Shown here one piece after another: positions 48,442 through 59,995 of a stretch of 64,000 bases of DNA. Origin of the DNA: Todiramphus chloris collaris (taxonomy: Eukaryota; Chordata; Aves; Coraciiformes; Alcedinidae). The position numbers were made by a program, and so were the translations under genes. Where the stretch lies: NCBI GenBank assembly GCA_025345505.1, contig JANVCC010000076.1:11668547-11732546 (forward strand). Direction: 5' to 3'. Below the pieces are notes generated by a model. It had not been told where the DNA came from and made no database searches. It saw only the letters and a list, made by a program, of their open reading frames with translations. The first letter of the stretch is position 1, and each line of letters begins with the position of its first letter.

Positions 48442-49174
48442 CCACTCCAGTAAGGATGAGGGAGAATCTTCTTCATATCTGCCATGAACCAAAGTCAAAC
48501 TGAGCTTTTGGGCAGTGAGGGTCTGTGTGCTGGCTACTCTGAGCCCCTGTAAAACTGGGGAGTGCAGGAGCCAGAAAGGATCCCCAGAAGTACAAGGCCA
48601 CGATGTGTTTCTTACAGGGCAGAGGCAAAGCTTGCAAACCCCCTAGGGCCATGTCTACGCTCGGGGCAGGCTTCAGCAAGCTCAGCCTTGTGACCTGCAC
48701 GCTCTTGTAGAGAGTCACTTGGGCTGCTGGCTGTCTGGTGGGGCTATGCAGGGCTTAGTGCCACGGGTGTCCGGCTCCCCTGGTGCCACAGATGTGATGG
48801 GCTGGGCTGGCACATGGGTGCCCGAGTTTTCCCTCTCCGAAGGGTGTCCTGGTGGAGCTGGAAATCCTGACCTGAGGCTGGTGTGTGAGCATGCTGGGTG
48901 GCCAACAAGCCTCAGCAGGTCTGGAGGCAAGCCTTCTTGGTGGCGTGGGCAACGCTGCAATGTGGGAAATGGGGCACCCCTGCACATTTTAGAGGATGGC
49001 CAAGGAGGCTTTTACATGACTGCCACATCAGGGCTTCTGTTTTTCTAAGTCAGGCAGCACACCTAAAGTCAAAAGCTGAATTACCCTTGTCTAAGGATGC
49101 CATCTAAGTTTCCCTAAAGCCCAACAAGGTAGGAAAAAAAGTTTTATTTTCCATCTTCCCATCATCAAATTTCA

Positions 49175-49194
49175 ATGACAGTATCTACTGTCAT
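49175..49194. promoter_or_regulatory. Paired TGACAG palindrome (MEIS/TGIF-type site)
   Basis: atgacagta and tactgtcat form perfect 9-bp arms around tc. TGACAG is the core of TALE homeodomain (MEIS, PREP, TGIF) sites. TAATTA-type motifs (ttaattatc, aaattacatt) follow within 60 bp. Enhancer function is inferred. Confidence 0.35.
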
Positions 49195-52100
49195 ACTAAT
49201 TTGCTTTCTGAAGACAAAGTTAATTATCAAATTACATTAGGTATCATTAAAAAGCTATTTTTGCTTATTACAGTGCAGTAACATATGGCTAGACTCTTAA
49301 AAGTTATCAGACTCCTCAAAATTGTTCCCCAGGCACATAAGGCCCAGTTTCTCTCAGGCTGTAGTCCTACAGCTTCAGCCCTGTGTGCTCCTTCGGGTTT
49401 TCTGTAAAGCATCGGGTGGTCACTTCACATTTCAGTGCCTTCGTGCGGCAAGGCTCACTCATACTTCTGTTTAGTTATATTGTGGCTACCAAACGTCACC
49501 TGTCAGAGACAGCTAAGCAATGTGACCTTGGTGACTCACTCCACATTCCTGGGAACACCTTGGCCACAGACACACTTTTGTGCACATACCACACCCTTTC
49601 CTGCAGGCTTCAACACACCTTGACTGAAAAGCATCTTAGAATTGTTGAGAAAAGTGGTCCTCTGACAGACTAGCCGCTTGGCTACCATTATAGAAACCTA
49701 CTCCTGTAGGCTTTGCCTAAAGTACCATTAAAACATCTTAATGGTGTTTGCCTGCAGACATTTGCCACTTTGGTGTTTGCCAGCCCAAGAGCTGGGATGC
49801 AGAAAGCATTCACTTTACAATAATCTAATACTGAGGTTACCACAGCATGACAGACAAGTGGAATAAGGGAAGTGAGGTATGATATACTGGATATCTGTAT
49901 GTAAAGCCACTCGATTAGATAAATTGAAAAAAAATGTTGTTTTTTTTTTTTTTTAATTATACTGTGTGTCTTGGACAGAAACAATGCATTTGCAGATTCA
50001 TCCAAGGTTTTATTAATGATTTTTTAAAGGTTTTTTTTTTCCCTCAAATAAACATGTAATTTGTATAAATGTGTTGCAAAGTTTAAGATAGGATTCTGTT
50101 TTCACACTAGTTTCTCTGAAGTTTATACTGGCCCCACTGTATTGCAGATTTAGCTAATCCCTATTCCCATTTCATCACATAACCTAAATAACGTTAAATG
50201 ATCCAAGCTGTGGTTGTATTTGCATCCTCCTCCCAGCTCACTGCAGTCCATACTTGTCAACGGATATCATTCAAATTTAGCCCAGCAATCTGCATTCTAA
50301 AAAAATGTTTAGATGTTGCCATTGTTTTTACCTTTCCCTCCTTTCATTTCCACGTTGATTTGTCTCCTCTGCTTACAGCATCTTTAAGAAATTACAAGCA
50401 GAATTCCTGCCACCACGCTTGTTTAGATATGGAAGCGTTTACAGGTGAACTAGTTGACAAAATAAACGGGATGGTTTTAACCACCTTTGTGGTGGGATAA
50501 TCCCTTCTGCTGTGCAGCTAACTGAGCACACTTAACTCTGCCCGCCTCCAAAGAGCCGGTGACAGATCGCTGCCAGCACTCTGTGTCAACAAGACCTGGC
50601 AATGTCAGTTCTCTCAGGTGGGGCATCTCAGGGCTGTGTGTTTCCATAGCACCGGTTTGCAGCCTCTCTGCACCTCTACCTGTGCCAGGTGAGCATGATA
50701 GTCATTTTGCTACCAGATAGGCCTGCGTTTTGATTGCTTCCCTGGAATTTCTGCTCTGTCTGAAACATGAGGCTGGGGTCTTGCTTTACTACTGCTTTCC
50801 CCTGTATTTCTCTCTCTGTTGTGGGTACCCCTCACCAAGGAAGACAGGCAGTTTTGTGGCCAGTTTGCTGTCACTGGATCGTTTGAAAGGCTGGAGAGGC
50901 AATCACAGGGAATCAGAGATGCTTCCCACCTGTCTCCCAGGCTCTCAGGAGGCTGTCTATGAGCAGAAGCGTTTCACCTAAGGGCCAAGAGCTGCCAGAC
51001 CCCCAGTTCCCTAGATAACCAAGAGAAGCTATTACAGAGGAGACTTCTCCACTCCATAAACCGTGGGGCATGAAGAAGCCCCTCCTTTGTTTCCCAAGCT
51101 CATTTCTGGCTGCCAAGTCTACTCGGCCTGACATCATTCTCTGCTAAGGGTGAATCAGTGCGGTTGGGGAGTAGGGTTTTGCAATCTCCTAATGACAATT
51201 CGCCACAGCTTGTCCCTGTATCAACTGGCCGGGGAAACAGCGTTAGTGCCCAGTAAGCAAGAAACATGTTTAAACCTGTGGCTTAGGCGATGCCGCTGGT
51301 GCTGCAGCTGTGCACATGGCCTGGGAGGAATTTTGTTGCCCAGCTCCATCTAGTGGCACCGTCTTTGGAAGGCCGTCTTTGGAAAGATGCCTGTGGCCGT
51401 CGGAAGGTACGTGGCCAGGTGGGTGTCTGTCAGGACTGTTTTATTATAGCTTTTCTTTTGTGGGATAGAGGCAGGGGTAAGCTTCTGCATCCATTGGTGT
51501 GGATGGATCTCTATAGTAATACGTGGGCAAAACAGGGCAGAAGAGTTGAAATGATGCAGATCCACCAAATTAAGGCACAAAGCTGCTCTATGTAACCCCT
51601 TGTTCCCCAGTAACCCTTCTGCTTTCTTTAGGGGATGTTTTGCTCAGTTGCTGCACCTTGTCTCAGTCAGAAGATGAGTTCCAGGACCACCACTGGTTGT
51701 GTGCCTGGGCAGCACTTCATGACACAGGTCCTTAATCCCGAGCTAGGGTGCTCCCTGCTCCTGAAATACAGTAAATAATAATACAAAAGAGGTGGTGAGG
51801 TGTGAGAGCAACTAAAGCAAGCATGATCCTGAGTAGCAGTTTGCGCCTAGAATCTGTCTGGAGAGTGTTTGGGCTGGGTCTCAGCTCCAGCCCTGGAATG
51901 GACCTGGCCAACAAGCTTGGATACGGAGTCACAAAATGCTCTTTATTCCTGGCCGGGGATCAGCTGGCCTTCAGTGAACCTTGGAAAGTCAGTTCAGCTC
52001 CAGGAGCCAGAACGGATAAGATTCATGTCAACCTGTTGGCAGGTCGTAACACTTTTTCTTGAAATTTTTATATTTCTCATGGCAACTTAATGTAGGAGAA

Positions 52101-52434
52101 CGAGAAAGTGAGAGTGACTCAAAGAAATGGAGAAGGAATAATGCCAAAATCAGCAGGATTGTGAAAAGCATATTTGCATTTTTCCCCAGGGACAATCGTT
52201 TTTAATATAGAGAGGTGCTAAAAGTAAGGATACTTGCTTATAATGACATGGGTTTTATTAATGACATCCTTGAATAGGAATTTCTTGGACATATATTCCG
52301 TGTGGAGATCAGCGTGCATAGCAGGGATCCACACTCTGCGCTTTGCTGAGTAGAGGCATGTTTTGAGTGGCTTTGCAAGTCTTCAGGATCAACAAATCCA
52401 TATGAAAGTAATGCTCAGCTTTTACATGCTGCAG

Positions 52435-52745
52435 AACCTTTCAACTTCAAAGTGCTTTGCACACATTAACTCATCTGAGATGCGTTCTGTCATGAAACTG
52501 TTATGTCTTTGTTTTTTTGCACCACACTATTAATATATACATTAACCTGGTGCCTAGAGGCCCAGCTGAGCTCAGGGCTCTGCCATGCACGGATGGAATA
52601 AGAAAACAGCTTCTCTCCAGATGAGTTCACCATTTACAAGAGTGGCGATGGGTAGGAAAGGAGAGAGAGGCTCAGGGAAGTGAAGTCATGTTACTCATGT
52701 CACTCAGCCGGCAGCTCGTGGGTGCACAGGCTTTCGGAGTTCGAG
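52435..52745 (+). repeat. Ancient MIR/L2-like interspersed repeat, decayed
   Basis: The sequence aaagtgctttgcacacatta + actcatctgag resembles the caaagcgctttacaaacattaactaat core. About 200 bp later, ggctcagggaagtgaagtca and gtcactcagccggcagctcg resemble aggctcagagaagtgaagtgacttgcccaaggtcac...cagc. The order and strand agree with an L2/MIR-type element with an internal insertion or divergence. Confidence 0.5.
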
Positions 52746-53879
52746 GCCACCATGCAATCCCTCAGCTTCCCAGCTTCCTGTTAACATTGAAGTTGGCAAG
52801 AAAGTCTGAGAGACATTTTGTCTCCTTCTCAGAACAGGCTAATACAGACAAATTGTATGTTGCAGTCTCTTGCTCGCCTTTTATTTGGATTGTTTCCTTC
52901 TGGTCCCTTAATCCAAACTAAGGGTTATTCTCATTGAAATCACTCTTTACACATCATATATATAAAAAACCCTCCCTCAGTTACAGTGTCCACTGTCTAC
53001 AGCTTCAGCTGGACGACTCATACATCTAAATTACAGGGTGGTGTATACATACACACGCTGAAGTGGAGATTATGTCAGGTCTGACATTTCTCTGCTATAG
53101 ATTTCCATCGTACCTGTACTGTCCTGAGAGCTTGGACACAGAGCAAATAGATGGTTTTGTGAAATCTGAAATGCTGCTAGAAAACCTTTTCTAGCTGCTT
53201 AGATAGTTAATTTCTTCAATGCTTTGAAGGTACAAAAGAACAGAAAGATAACAAATGTTATTATTACTAACAGTGCTTAGCATAAAGAATTTGCCCATGC
53301 AAGTGAGAAGCAGTACCATAAATCCATAGTAAATTCAGAAATGTGTGTGTAAAGTGCTAGAGAGCTGTACAACCTCAGGCATCTTTTTGAAAAAAACCAA
53401 AATTTAAATCAAAAAAAAGAAAACCCAAGAAAGCTGCAAATACAGAATAAGGGGGCTGCAACCCATGTGTTGCAAATAATATCTCAGGATACAATAGGGA
53501 TACAAAAGCATATGTCCAGATATCAAGTATTAAAGTGCATGCCAGGTTTGGAGACTTGCTAACAGGACCTTTGAAGTAGAGGAATCTTTAGATTGCCAAG
53601 AGTCACTCTGGAAAAACATCCCTGATGATCAGGTAGGTCCTAGGAGCTTACTGCAGACTGGTGACCTTCCTGTGGGATTTGACCCTGATTTCTGGTTCTG
53701 TAGCAGATCTCTGGAGGATGGCTCCAGGGAAGTATGGAAAGGCTGGCATTTCAAACTACCTAGGTAGACACTTTCCTCTTAGAATAATTTCCATCATGTT
53801 TTAGAGCATTACCTTATCCTCACTTCCATAGCTAGTTCATTCAATTTATATTTTGTCACCCTCTCTCCTGCCTTGAACA
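52746..53879. other. Intergenic sequence
   Basis: AT-rich. No gene or recognisable element. Confidence 0.55.
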
Positions 53880-53990
53880 AGAAGAGTATAAGTCTTTTTG
53901 GGGCAGAGACTTGATTTGCTTTTACGTTCCTAACATAATAAATTCCCACCTTGAGGGGCCCTAGGCACTGTCCTACAAAAGATGCTGAAT
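53880..53990 (+). repeat. Ancient amniote repeat tail, decayed (relative of 38425)
   Basis: The sequence agtataagtctttttggggc + agagacttgattt, then gttcctaacataataa and gggccctaggcactgtccta, resembles the amniote repeat tail (gtaagctctttggggcagggact...cctagcacaatggggccc...ggcactac). Confidence 0.55.
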
Positions 53991-56559
53991 TAAGTGCATG
54001 ATCATCTCTTTTAACCACGTGGGAGGAGTAATGCTAATGGACCATTTACTCCTGTTGCCAGTTTTCCAACTGGACATTTTGTCTGAACATTTTTGGACAT
54101 TCACACACGTGCCATAGAACTTGCCTATGCAATCTATCTTGGTGAAGAGCCCCACTCCTACAGCTTGTATCTCTTCTGCATACAGCTTGTATCTTTTTGG
54201 GACACTGTTCTTTAGAAGTAATCTTCCGCTTTGGTGGCTTAATTTTCTTCTGATGGCTGTCTGCACTTCTGACCAATTTGACCCTTGCTTGTCAATGCCA
54301 GTCAAGAACAGCCAAACAGCAAATTCACAAATTCTCTAAACGGCGCTGAAGCAAATAACTACTTGTAAAGATTTTGCTTCATTTGCACTTTGCCTTTATG
54401 TAATTTATCATCTTTCAACGTCTTGCCTTCACTTTTTAATTACTGAAACCCTTCCATCATTTTTGCAATTTTAAAAAAGCCAATTATATGACAATCTTGA
54501 TTGCCTAACCGTTGTAGTAAAATGTGCACATGTCTAAGTAAGGATGATTGTTCTTTCTTGTTTGTTTTTGTACTATTCACCTCTCTGATTTCTAGGTTAT
54601 ATAATTGTTCCCATTGGCCTGCAATCAAGTTTTCAGCTTAACGATGGCTCTGCTGTAGTGCGCTGGGGAGTTGACATATGGCTAATCCACCTGACAGGCT
54701 CTGCCTCCTCACTCCTTAAAAGTGTGTGGATGGAGGATTTTGCTGTTAAAATGGCACTGCCAGTAATGTACTAAGTGAAATCAAGGTTCTGATCTCCATC
54801 TCTAAACCAGCACTACAAACAAGTTCAGTGCTGGAACGCAGCGCTACTACTCCTCTCGCAGACCGGCTTGCAGGTATGTAGGAGTTTCAGCTCCCTCTGG
54901 CTACTGGGGGGATTATACATCCTTAGCAATTCTGAAAAATCAGACATGTATAAAACCCAAAGCCATTTTCATTTTTCCTGATGCAATCATAACTGAAAAA
55001 CACCCTTTCAAGCCCTTCTCCTGCACATGTAAGACATAGGATATTTTGTGTCCTACCTCTAGAGAAACCTTACAGGTGAGGTTTCCATGCTTCAGTTTAT
55101 TACCTGGCATTCTTAATGTGTATTGGCAGAGTATCTGTCAGAGCTTCCAGAAGGCTGTGACACCAAAGTGACAAGCACTAAACAAGCAGAGATGACAAGA
55201 TGGTCCATACCCCTTAAGAAGTGTAACGCTGAGAAAAAAAAACAAAAAAAAAAATCATCTGAAATGTACACTTATCTTAAGCATATCTTAGGACAACGCT
55301 GAAGTGTAAGGATGTGACTAGGTGGTGCCCACAAATATTTATTTGCAGGAACGCAGGCCCGAGTCCACCCACACAGCCCACCATGCAAGGTTTTGTGTGG
55401 GTATAAGGTATGTGTGCCCATTAACAGCAATTTGCGAGGGAGAGACCTAATAAACAGCTCCTCTGCCAGCTGTCCTTGGATCATTGACACAATAAGCTAA
55501 TAGAAAAAGAGCTTCTTAAAGAATGCCGCTTAGATGCCCCAGGTGGTGCATCTTCAGAGGGAGTACACCTGCAGAGTTCAAAAGAGAAGTATTAAACAAT
55601 AATGCTAAAAAAAAAGTTATTTTCAAGATTTTGAAAAAGGATTATAAAAAGCAAAAGGCTTCAAGAAAGAACTAAAGGAACCAAGAATACAATTCAGTCA
55701 CCAGATTGCTTCGCAGGTAACAAAAAACCCCAAAACCCTGCCAGGGTTTGTTTTTTTTTACAGGATGTACAAAACAAAACAGTTGGGAACCACTGAGATG
55801 CTGTCTCCTCTGTGACTAATGATCAGTTCATTGCTATCAGAACAAGACATGAACAAAGCGATGGCAAAGTGATCCTGTAGCATAAGAAGACAGAAACGTA
55901 CAGTGGTGGGGAGGAAAAAAAAGGTTTGGTTTGCTGGTGCTGCAGGTGAGGAAGCAGCATGAGGACTGAGGATATTCCATGAAGAGAAGGGGGAAGGGGT
56001 ATGCTTCTTGGGTGGGAAAGAGAACAGGAGTCAATTCAGACTTGAAGTCTGCACGTTAGGCATCACTGGATTTTATAGCTTAGTTCCTGCAGATGTTGAG
56101 ACTCAAGATAAGGGGCTGAGCCATTACATTAAAAATTGAGTCAGTTCACCTACGGTAAGCAGCAGCTAGCTCTGTGATATAAAAAAACCATATGCTTTCA
56201 TTTAGCTCATTATATCAGTTAAGTGGTTGAAGGAGGCAATGCATCCAAGGACATCTGAAGATATTACTGTATCTCTTTGTTGCACCCACTCCAGTGTGGT
56301 CCTACCACTAAGCTTTGGCAGCAATTCTTAGAACAAAATTGCACTTTTTTAATTATATACCGAATTTTCAAGCCTACATCTCACAGCTGGGGGCAGAGGA
56401 GAGGCTGCCTTTGACTTTTTTTTTTTTTTTCCCTTCAAGGTCAGGTTGAGAACTAAAAACGTTTGTCCTAAATGAATTTTCGCTTTTGCTTTGACAGAAG
56501 GGGGAAGAGTCTGAGAAAACTCAGGCTGGCCTCTTCATGCTTAGCGACGGGCGACCCTT
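53991..56559. other. Intergenic sequence upstream of the CpG island
   Basis: AT-rich DNA with A-runs (55234-55254, 55913-55922) and a T-run (56418-56431). The 110-residue minus-strand open frame at 53973-54305 has no recognised motif. Confidence 0.5.
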
Positions 56560-57040
56560 GAAACTTAACATCCTTCACCAACACGGCCCTGCGTGAATAC
56601 GAGCGGGTTCTCTTATGCACTCCCTCCACCCCTTCCTCTTAGCAGATGGCGCTTAACCGCGCTCTGCAGCGAGCGTTTAAGAGCTTTTCCTCCTCCTGCT
56701 CGCTAACGGGCGAGGAGAGCCTGGCCGAGGGGTAATTAAGGAGCGGTGTGGGCCGTAGCGGCCCTGAAGGCTGCGGGCAGTTCTGTCCCCGCGCAGCGAG
56801 CGGGGCTTTGCTCTAGCGCCGCTAATCCCCCCCTCTCTGCGCGTTGGGGAGGGCCCGCCCCATCCCCGCGGCGGGGTCCCCTCAGAGCCGGAGCAGGGTC
56901 CCCTCAGAGCCGGAGCAGGCAGCGGCAGCGCCCGCGGGGTGGCGCCAGAAGGCCTCGCGGCCACGGGGCCGTTTGCGGGGGCCATTTCGCGGCTGGGCGG
57001 GCGCGGCCGGGCTGGGGGCGGGGGGGGGGGGTGTGGCTGT
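56560..57040. promoter_or_regulatory. CpG island, probable promoter
   Basis: About 480 bp of very GC-rich, CpG-dense DNA stands out sharply from AT-rich surroundings. It has GC boxes (gggcggg about 56996; gggggcgggg about 57013) and YY1-like gccattt/agatggcg words, but no TATA box. In mammals TRIM2 follows FHDC1 on the same strand, so a TRIM2 5' non-coding exon or a lncRNA start are the leading ideas. No TRIM2 coding sequence is seen, so the gene assignment is inference only. Confidence 0.65.
56874..56917. repeat. 22-bp perfect tandem duplication in CpG island
   Basis: Two adjacent identical 22-bp copies beginning gggtcccctcagagccggag. The unit lies at the centre of the island. Confidence 0.95.
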
Positions 57041-57259
57041 CGCCTGTTACAGTAATTCTGAGAGGCAGGGAATGTGGGCAGTGGCCTGGCACAAGCCCGG
57101 GGTCTTTTAGCAGCAGAGGAGGAGCTGAAGTCAGGATTGAGAGCAGTTGCAGGTCTGCGTGAGGGACCTGTTACAGCTGCTCCTCATGTGGGTGTGGGTG
57201 AGGTTTATGTCCTCAGGTTTTTAGAAATCTGCTTGGAAATGTTACTTTCTCTCAAGCAG
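57041..57259. other. Spacer between CpG island and CR1
   Basis: Transitional composition. No feature recognised. Confidence 0.5.
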
Positions 57260-58640
57260 ATCGACACTTGTGCTTCATTTTGTGTCGTCTGCAAATTTAC
57301 TGAGGGTACATTCGATTCCCTCGTCCAGGTCATTGATGAATACATTAAACAAGACGTGTCCCCAAACTGAGCCCTGAGGGACACCCTTGTGACTGGTCAC
57401 CAACTGGATTTGACTCCGCTCACCAGCACCCTCTGGGCTCGGCCATCCAGCCAGTTTCTAACCCAGCGAAGAGTCCTCCTGTCTGTGCTTCTGAACCTGC
57501 CAGCTTCTCCACAGAATGCTGTGGGAAACGGTGTCAAATGCCTTGCTGAAGTCCAGGTAGACAACATCCACCGTCTTGCCCTCACCCACTAGGCGGGTCA
57601 CCTGGTCAGAGAAGGAGATCAGTTGGTTAAACAGGACTTGCCCTTCATGAACCCACGTTGGCTGGGCCTGATCCCCCCATTGTCCTGCACTTGCTGTGTG
57701 ATCACCCTCTGGATGAACTGCTCCATAATCTTTCCCGGGACCGAGGTCAGGCTGACGGGCCTGTAGTTCCCTGGATCATCCTTCCTGCCCTTCTTATAGA
57801 TGGGTGTCACACTGGCAAGTCTCCAGTCATCTGGGACCTCCCCAGTTGACCAGGATCGCTGATAAATGACGGAGAGAGGCTTGGAAAGTTCCCTTCCAAT
57901 TCCCTCAGCATTCTCAGGTGGATCCCATCTGGCCCCATAGACTTGTGGGTTTCCAGTTGGCTTAGAAGATCATTAACTACCACTTCCTGGATTATAAGGG
58001 GACTGTTCTGGTCTCCATCCCTATCTTCCAGCTCAGGGGATTGAATGCCATGAGGATAACCAGACTGACTGTTAAAGACTGAGGCAAAGAAGGCATTAAG
58101 TACCTCAGCCTTTTCCTCATCCTTGATAACAGTGTTCCCCCTTGCATCCAGTAAGGGATGGAGATTCTCCCTAGTTCTTTTTTTGTTATTGGTATATTTG
58201 TAAAAACTCTTTTTGTTGTCTCTTGCAGCGGTGGCCAGGCTGAGTTCTAGTTGAGCTTTTGCCCCCCCCTAATATTCTTCCTACACAATTTAACTAAATC
58301 CCTGTACTCTTCTTGAGTAGCTTGCCCCTTCTTCCAAAGGTGGTAGACTCTCCTCTTCCTCCTAAGTTCTGCCAGAACCTCCCCATTTAGCCAGGCCGGT
58401 CGTTTTCTCCGCCGGTTCGTCTTACGACACATGGGGCCAGCCTGCTCCTGGGCCTGTAAGAGCTCCTTTTTAAAAACAGTCCAGCCTTCCTGGACCCCCT
58501 TGCCCTCTAGGACTGTACTCCAAGGGACTTTCTCAACCAGTGTCCTACACAGGGGTCCCTGGGTACACCACTGGTCACCTGATGCCAACTGGGTGCAAGA
58601 CCATTCGCCACCACTCTCTACCAGAGAGAAGGTGAATCTT
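57260..58640 (-). mobile_element. CR1 LINE ORF2 fragment, truncated at both ends
   Basis: On the minus strand from about 58640 it encodes VPWSTVLEGKGVQEGWTVFK, RPAWLNGEVLAELRRKRRVY and LWKKGQATQEEYRDLVKLCR. Then come MTPIYKKGRKDDPGNYRPVS, GFMKGKSCLTN and [18 protein letters not shown], the linker and reverse-transcriptase core of CR1 ORF2. It stops near 57260, before the YADD-distal part, so the 3' end and terminal repeat are missing. Frames are broken and the copy is inactive. Limits are approximate by about 60 bp. Confidence 0.93.
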
Positions 58641-59639
58641 AGTGTAGGTGACTGATGAAAGACTTGGATCTCAGCACTATGAGATGGATCATGCAACTTC
58701 TGAAGTGAACTATGGGCAAGCATCACAGGTTGAAAACTGGTGCTTTTGGCAGAGTTTCAATTTTGTTTTCCCCTTGAAGTCAGACTAAAGTTTCTGTTAA
58801 CCATGAAGACAGCCAGTCTTATTTTGGAAACACCAAGCAAAGATGAAAAATATTCCCCTGGTTACTTTGCTTTTCTGGTTCATCACCTTGTAGATTACAG
58901 CTTTGTCTGATTTCACAAATTAATTTTCTTGGCTTGAACCACTGGAGTTTTGTGTATATGTGTTTCTTTCTGTGCTATGTTAAACATCTCTCTAATAATT
59001 TTCATTTTCTCCTTTTGAAGAATTTGTATAGTGTAACCAAGTCATGTCTTTGTCTTCCTTTTGATAGCCTAAACAGCTGGAGCTCCACAGGCCTCTCCTG
59101 CAAAGCATTTTCTTGAGCTCTTACCTCTTCTTTGTTGCTCTTTCTGCCTTCTCCCCAGTTTTTAATCAAAGACCCGAGAAACAGGCTCCTCTTCTATTAC
59201 TTCTCCCCTGCAGTACAGTGCAAACATAAGGATTGTACTTGCTCATTTTGCTTTCTCAGAAGAGTCTGTAATCTCTTCGTTTTGTGTAAACCCAAATTCT
59301 GTCTAAGTTCTTTGTTTTCTAGAATACACTCTCGTCCTGTGAGGCCTGTGCGTGCTCTTCGTACCTTACTGAGCTGAATTTACTTATGATCAAGTTCTTT
59401 TAGCTTTTTTCAGTCTCAGTATGATAGTCTTACGTGTGTATGTGTCACACATACAAACATTCACCTGTTATGTACTTCCCTGTCTCACAGGAGAGGAAAA
59501 GGCTTGTGTTTATGGGCTGTGTACTCAGAATGAAAGCCTGCAAAACCCTGCTGGAAACTTCCTCTGCTCATCATAATTCCCCACTGTATCTGTGAATGTT
59601 AGCCAATCTTTAGTCCATCTACTGTGCTTTCACGGGTGT
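58641..59639. other. Intergenic sequence between two LINE remnants
   Basis: T-rich and pyrimidine-rich. Part may belong to the older LINE at 59640-59995, but I cannot show it. Confidence 0.45.
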
Positions 59640-59995
59640 AGGATAAGAGCTGCCTTTTTAAGTAGAGTACCCCGCGGCACTGTGTCGAGTGCACTACTAA
59701 AGTCGTTACAGTTCCATGCTTGTCATTAGCCATCAATCCTGCAGTCTCAGAGAATGCAATCAGGTTTGTGAGGCAGTGGCTATTTTCTGTGTAATCGGGT
59801 AGACCAGCCCTACTTATATTCCCATCCTTTCATTCTTTATTGATTGCACTGCATGGTTTTTGCCATTATCTTGCCTTGCTCTGAGGGTTATAATTACTGA
59901 GGTCAACCCATTCTCCTCTTTAGTGAGTATCAGTACAATGCTCCCCGGTCTTCTGGTGTCTTCCCAGGTTTTTGAAGGGGAATCTCTTCCTGGCA
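59640..59995 (-). mobile_element. Old CR1/L3-like LINE reverse-transcriptase remnant
   Basis: The minus strand at 59705-59646 encodes DFSSALDTVPRGTLLKKAAL, matching the DFSKAFDTVPHGTLL block of CR1/L3/L2 reverse transcriptases. At about 59990-59880 it encodes TWEDTRRPGSIVLILTKEEN, resembling the W...vvPIfKKGd block that precedes it. The order and the roughly 175-nt spacing fit one decayed copy, clearly older than the CR1 at 57-58 kb. Confidence 0.65.

Larger units (their letters stand above)
46971..52434. other. Intergenic sequence with AT-rich, motif-dense island
   Basis: No gene supported. The AT-rich patch at 49135-49310 has TAATTA-type motifs and the TGACAG palindrome (listed separately). 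A T-run lies at 49938-49956. Confidence 0.5.

Noticed and set aside
53973..54305. 110-residue minus-strand frame, considered as a retrocopy
   Set aside because: Two overlapping frames look equally plausible, I recognise neither, and no poly(A) tail or target duplication is seen.
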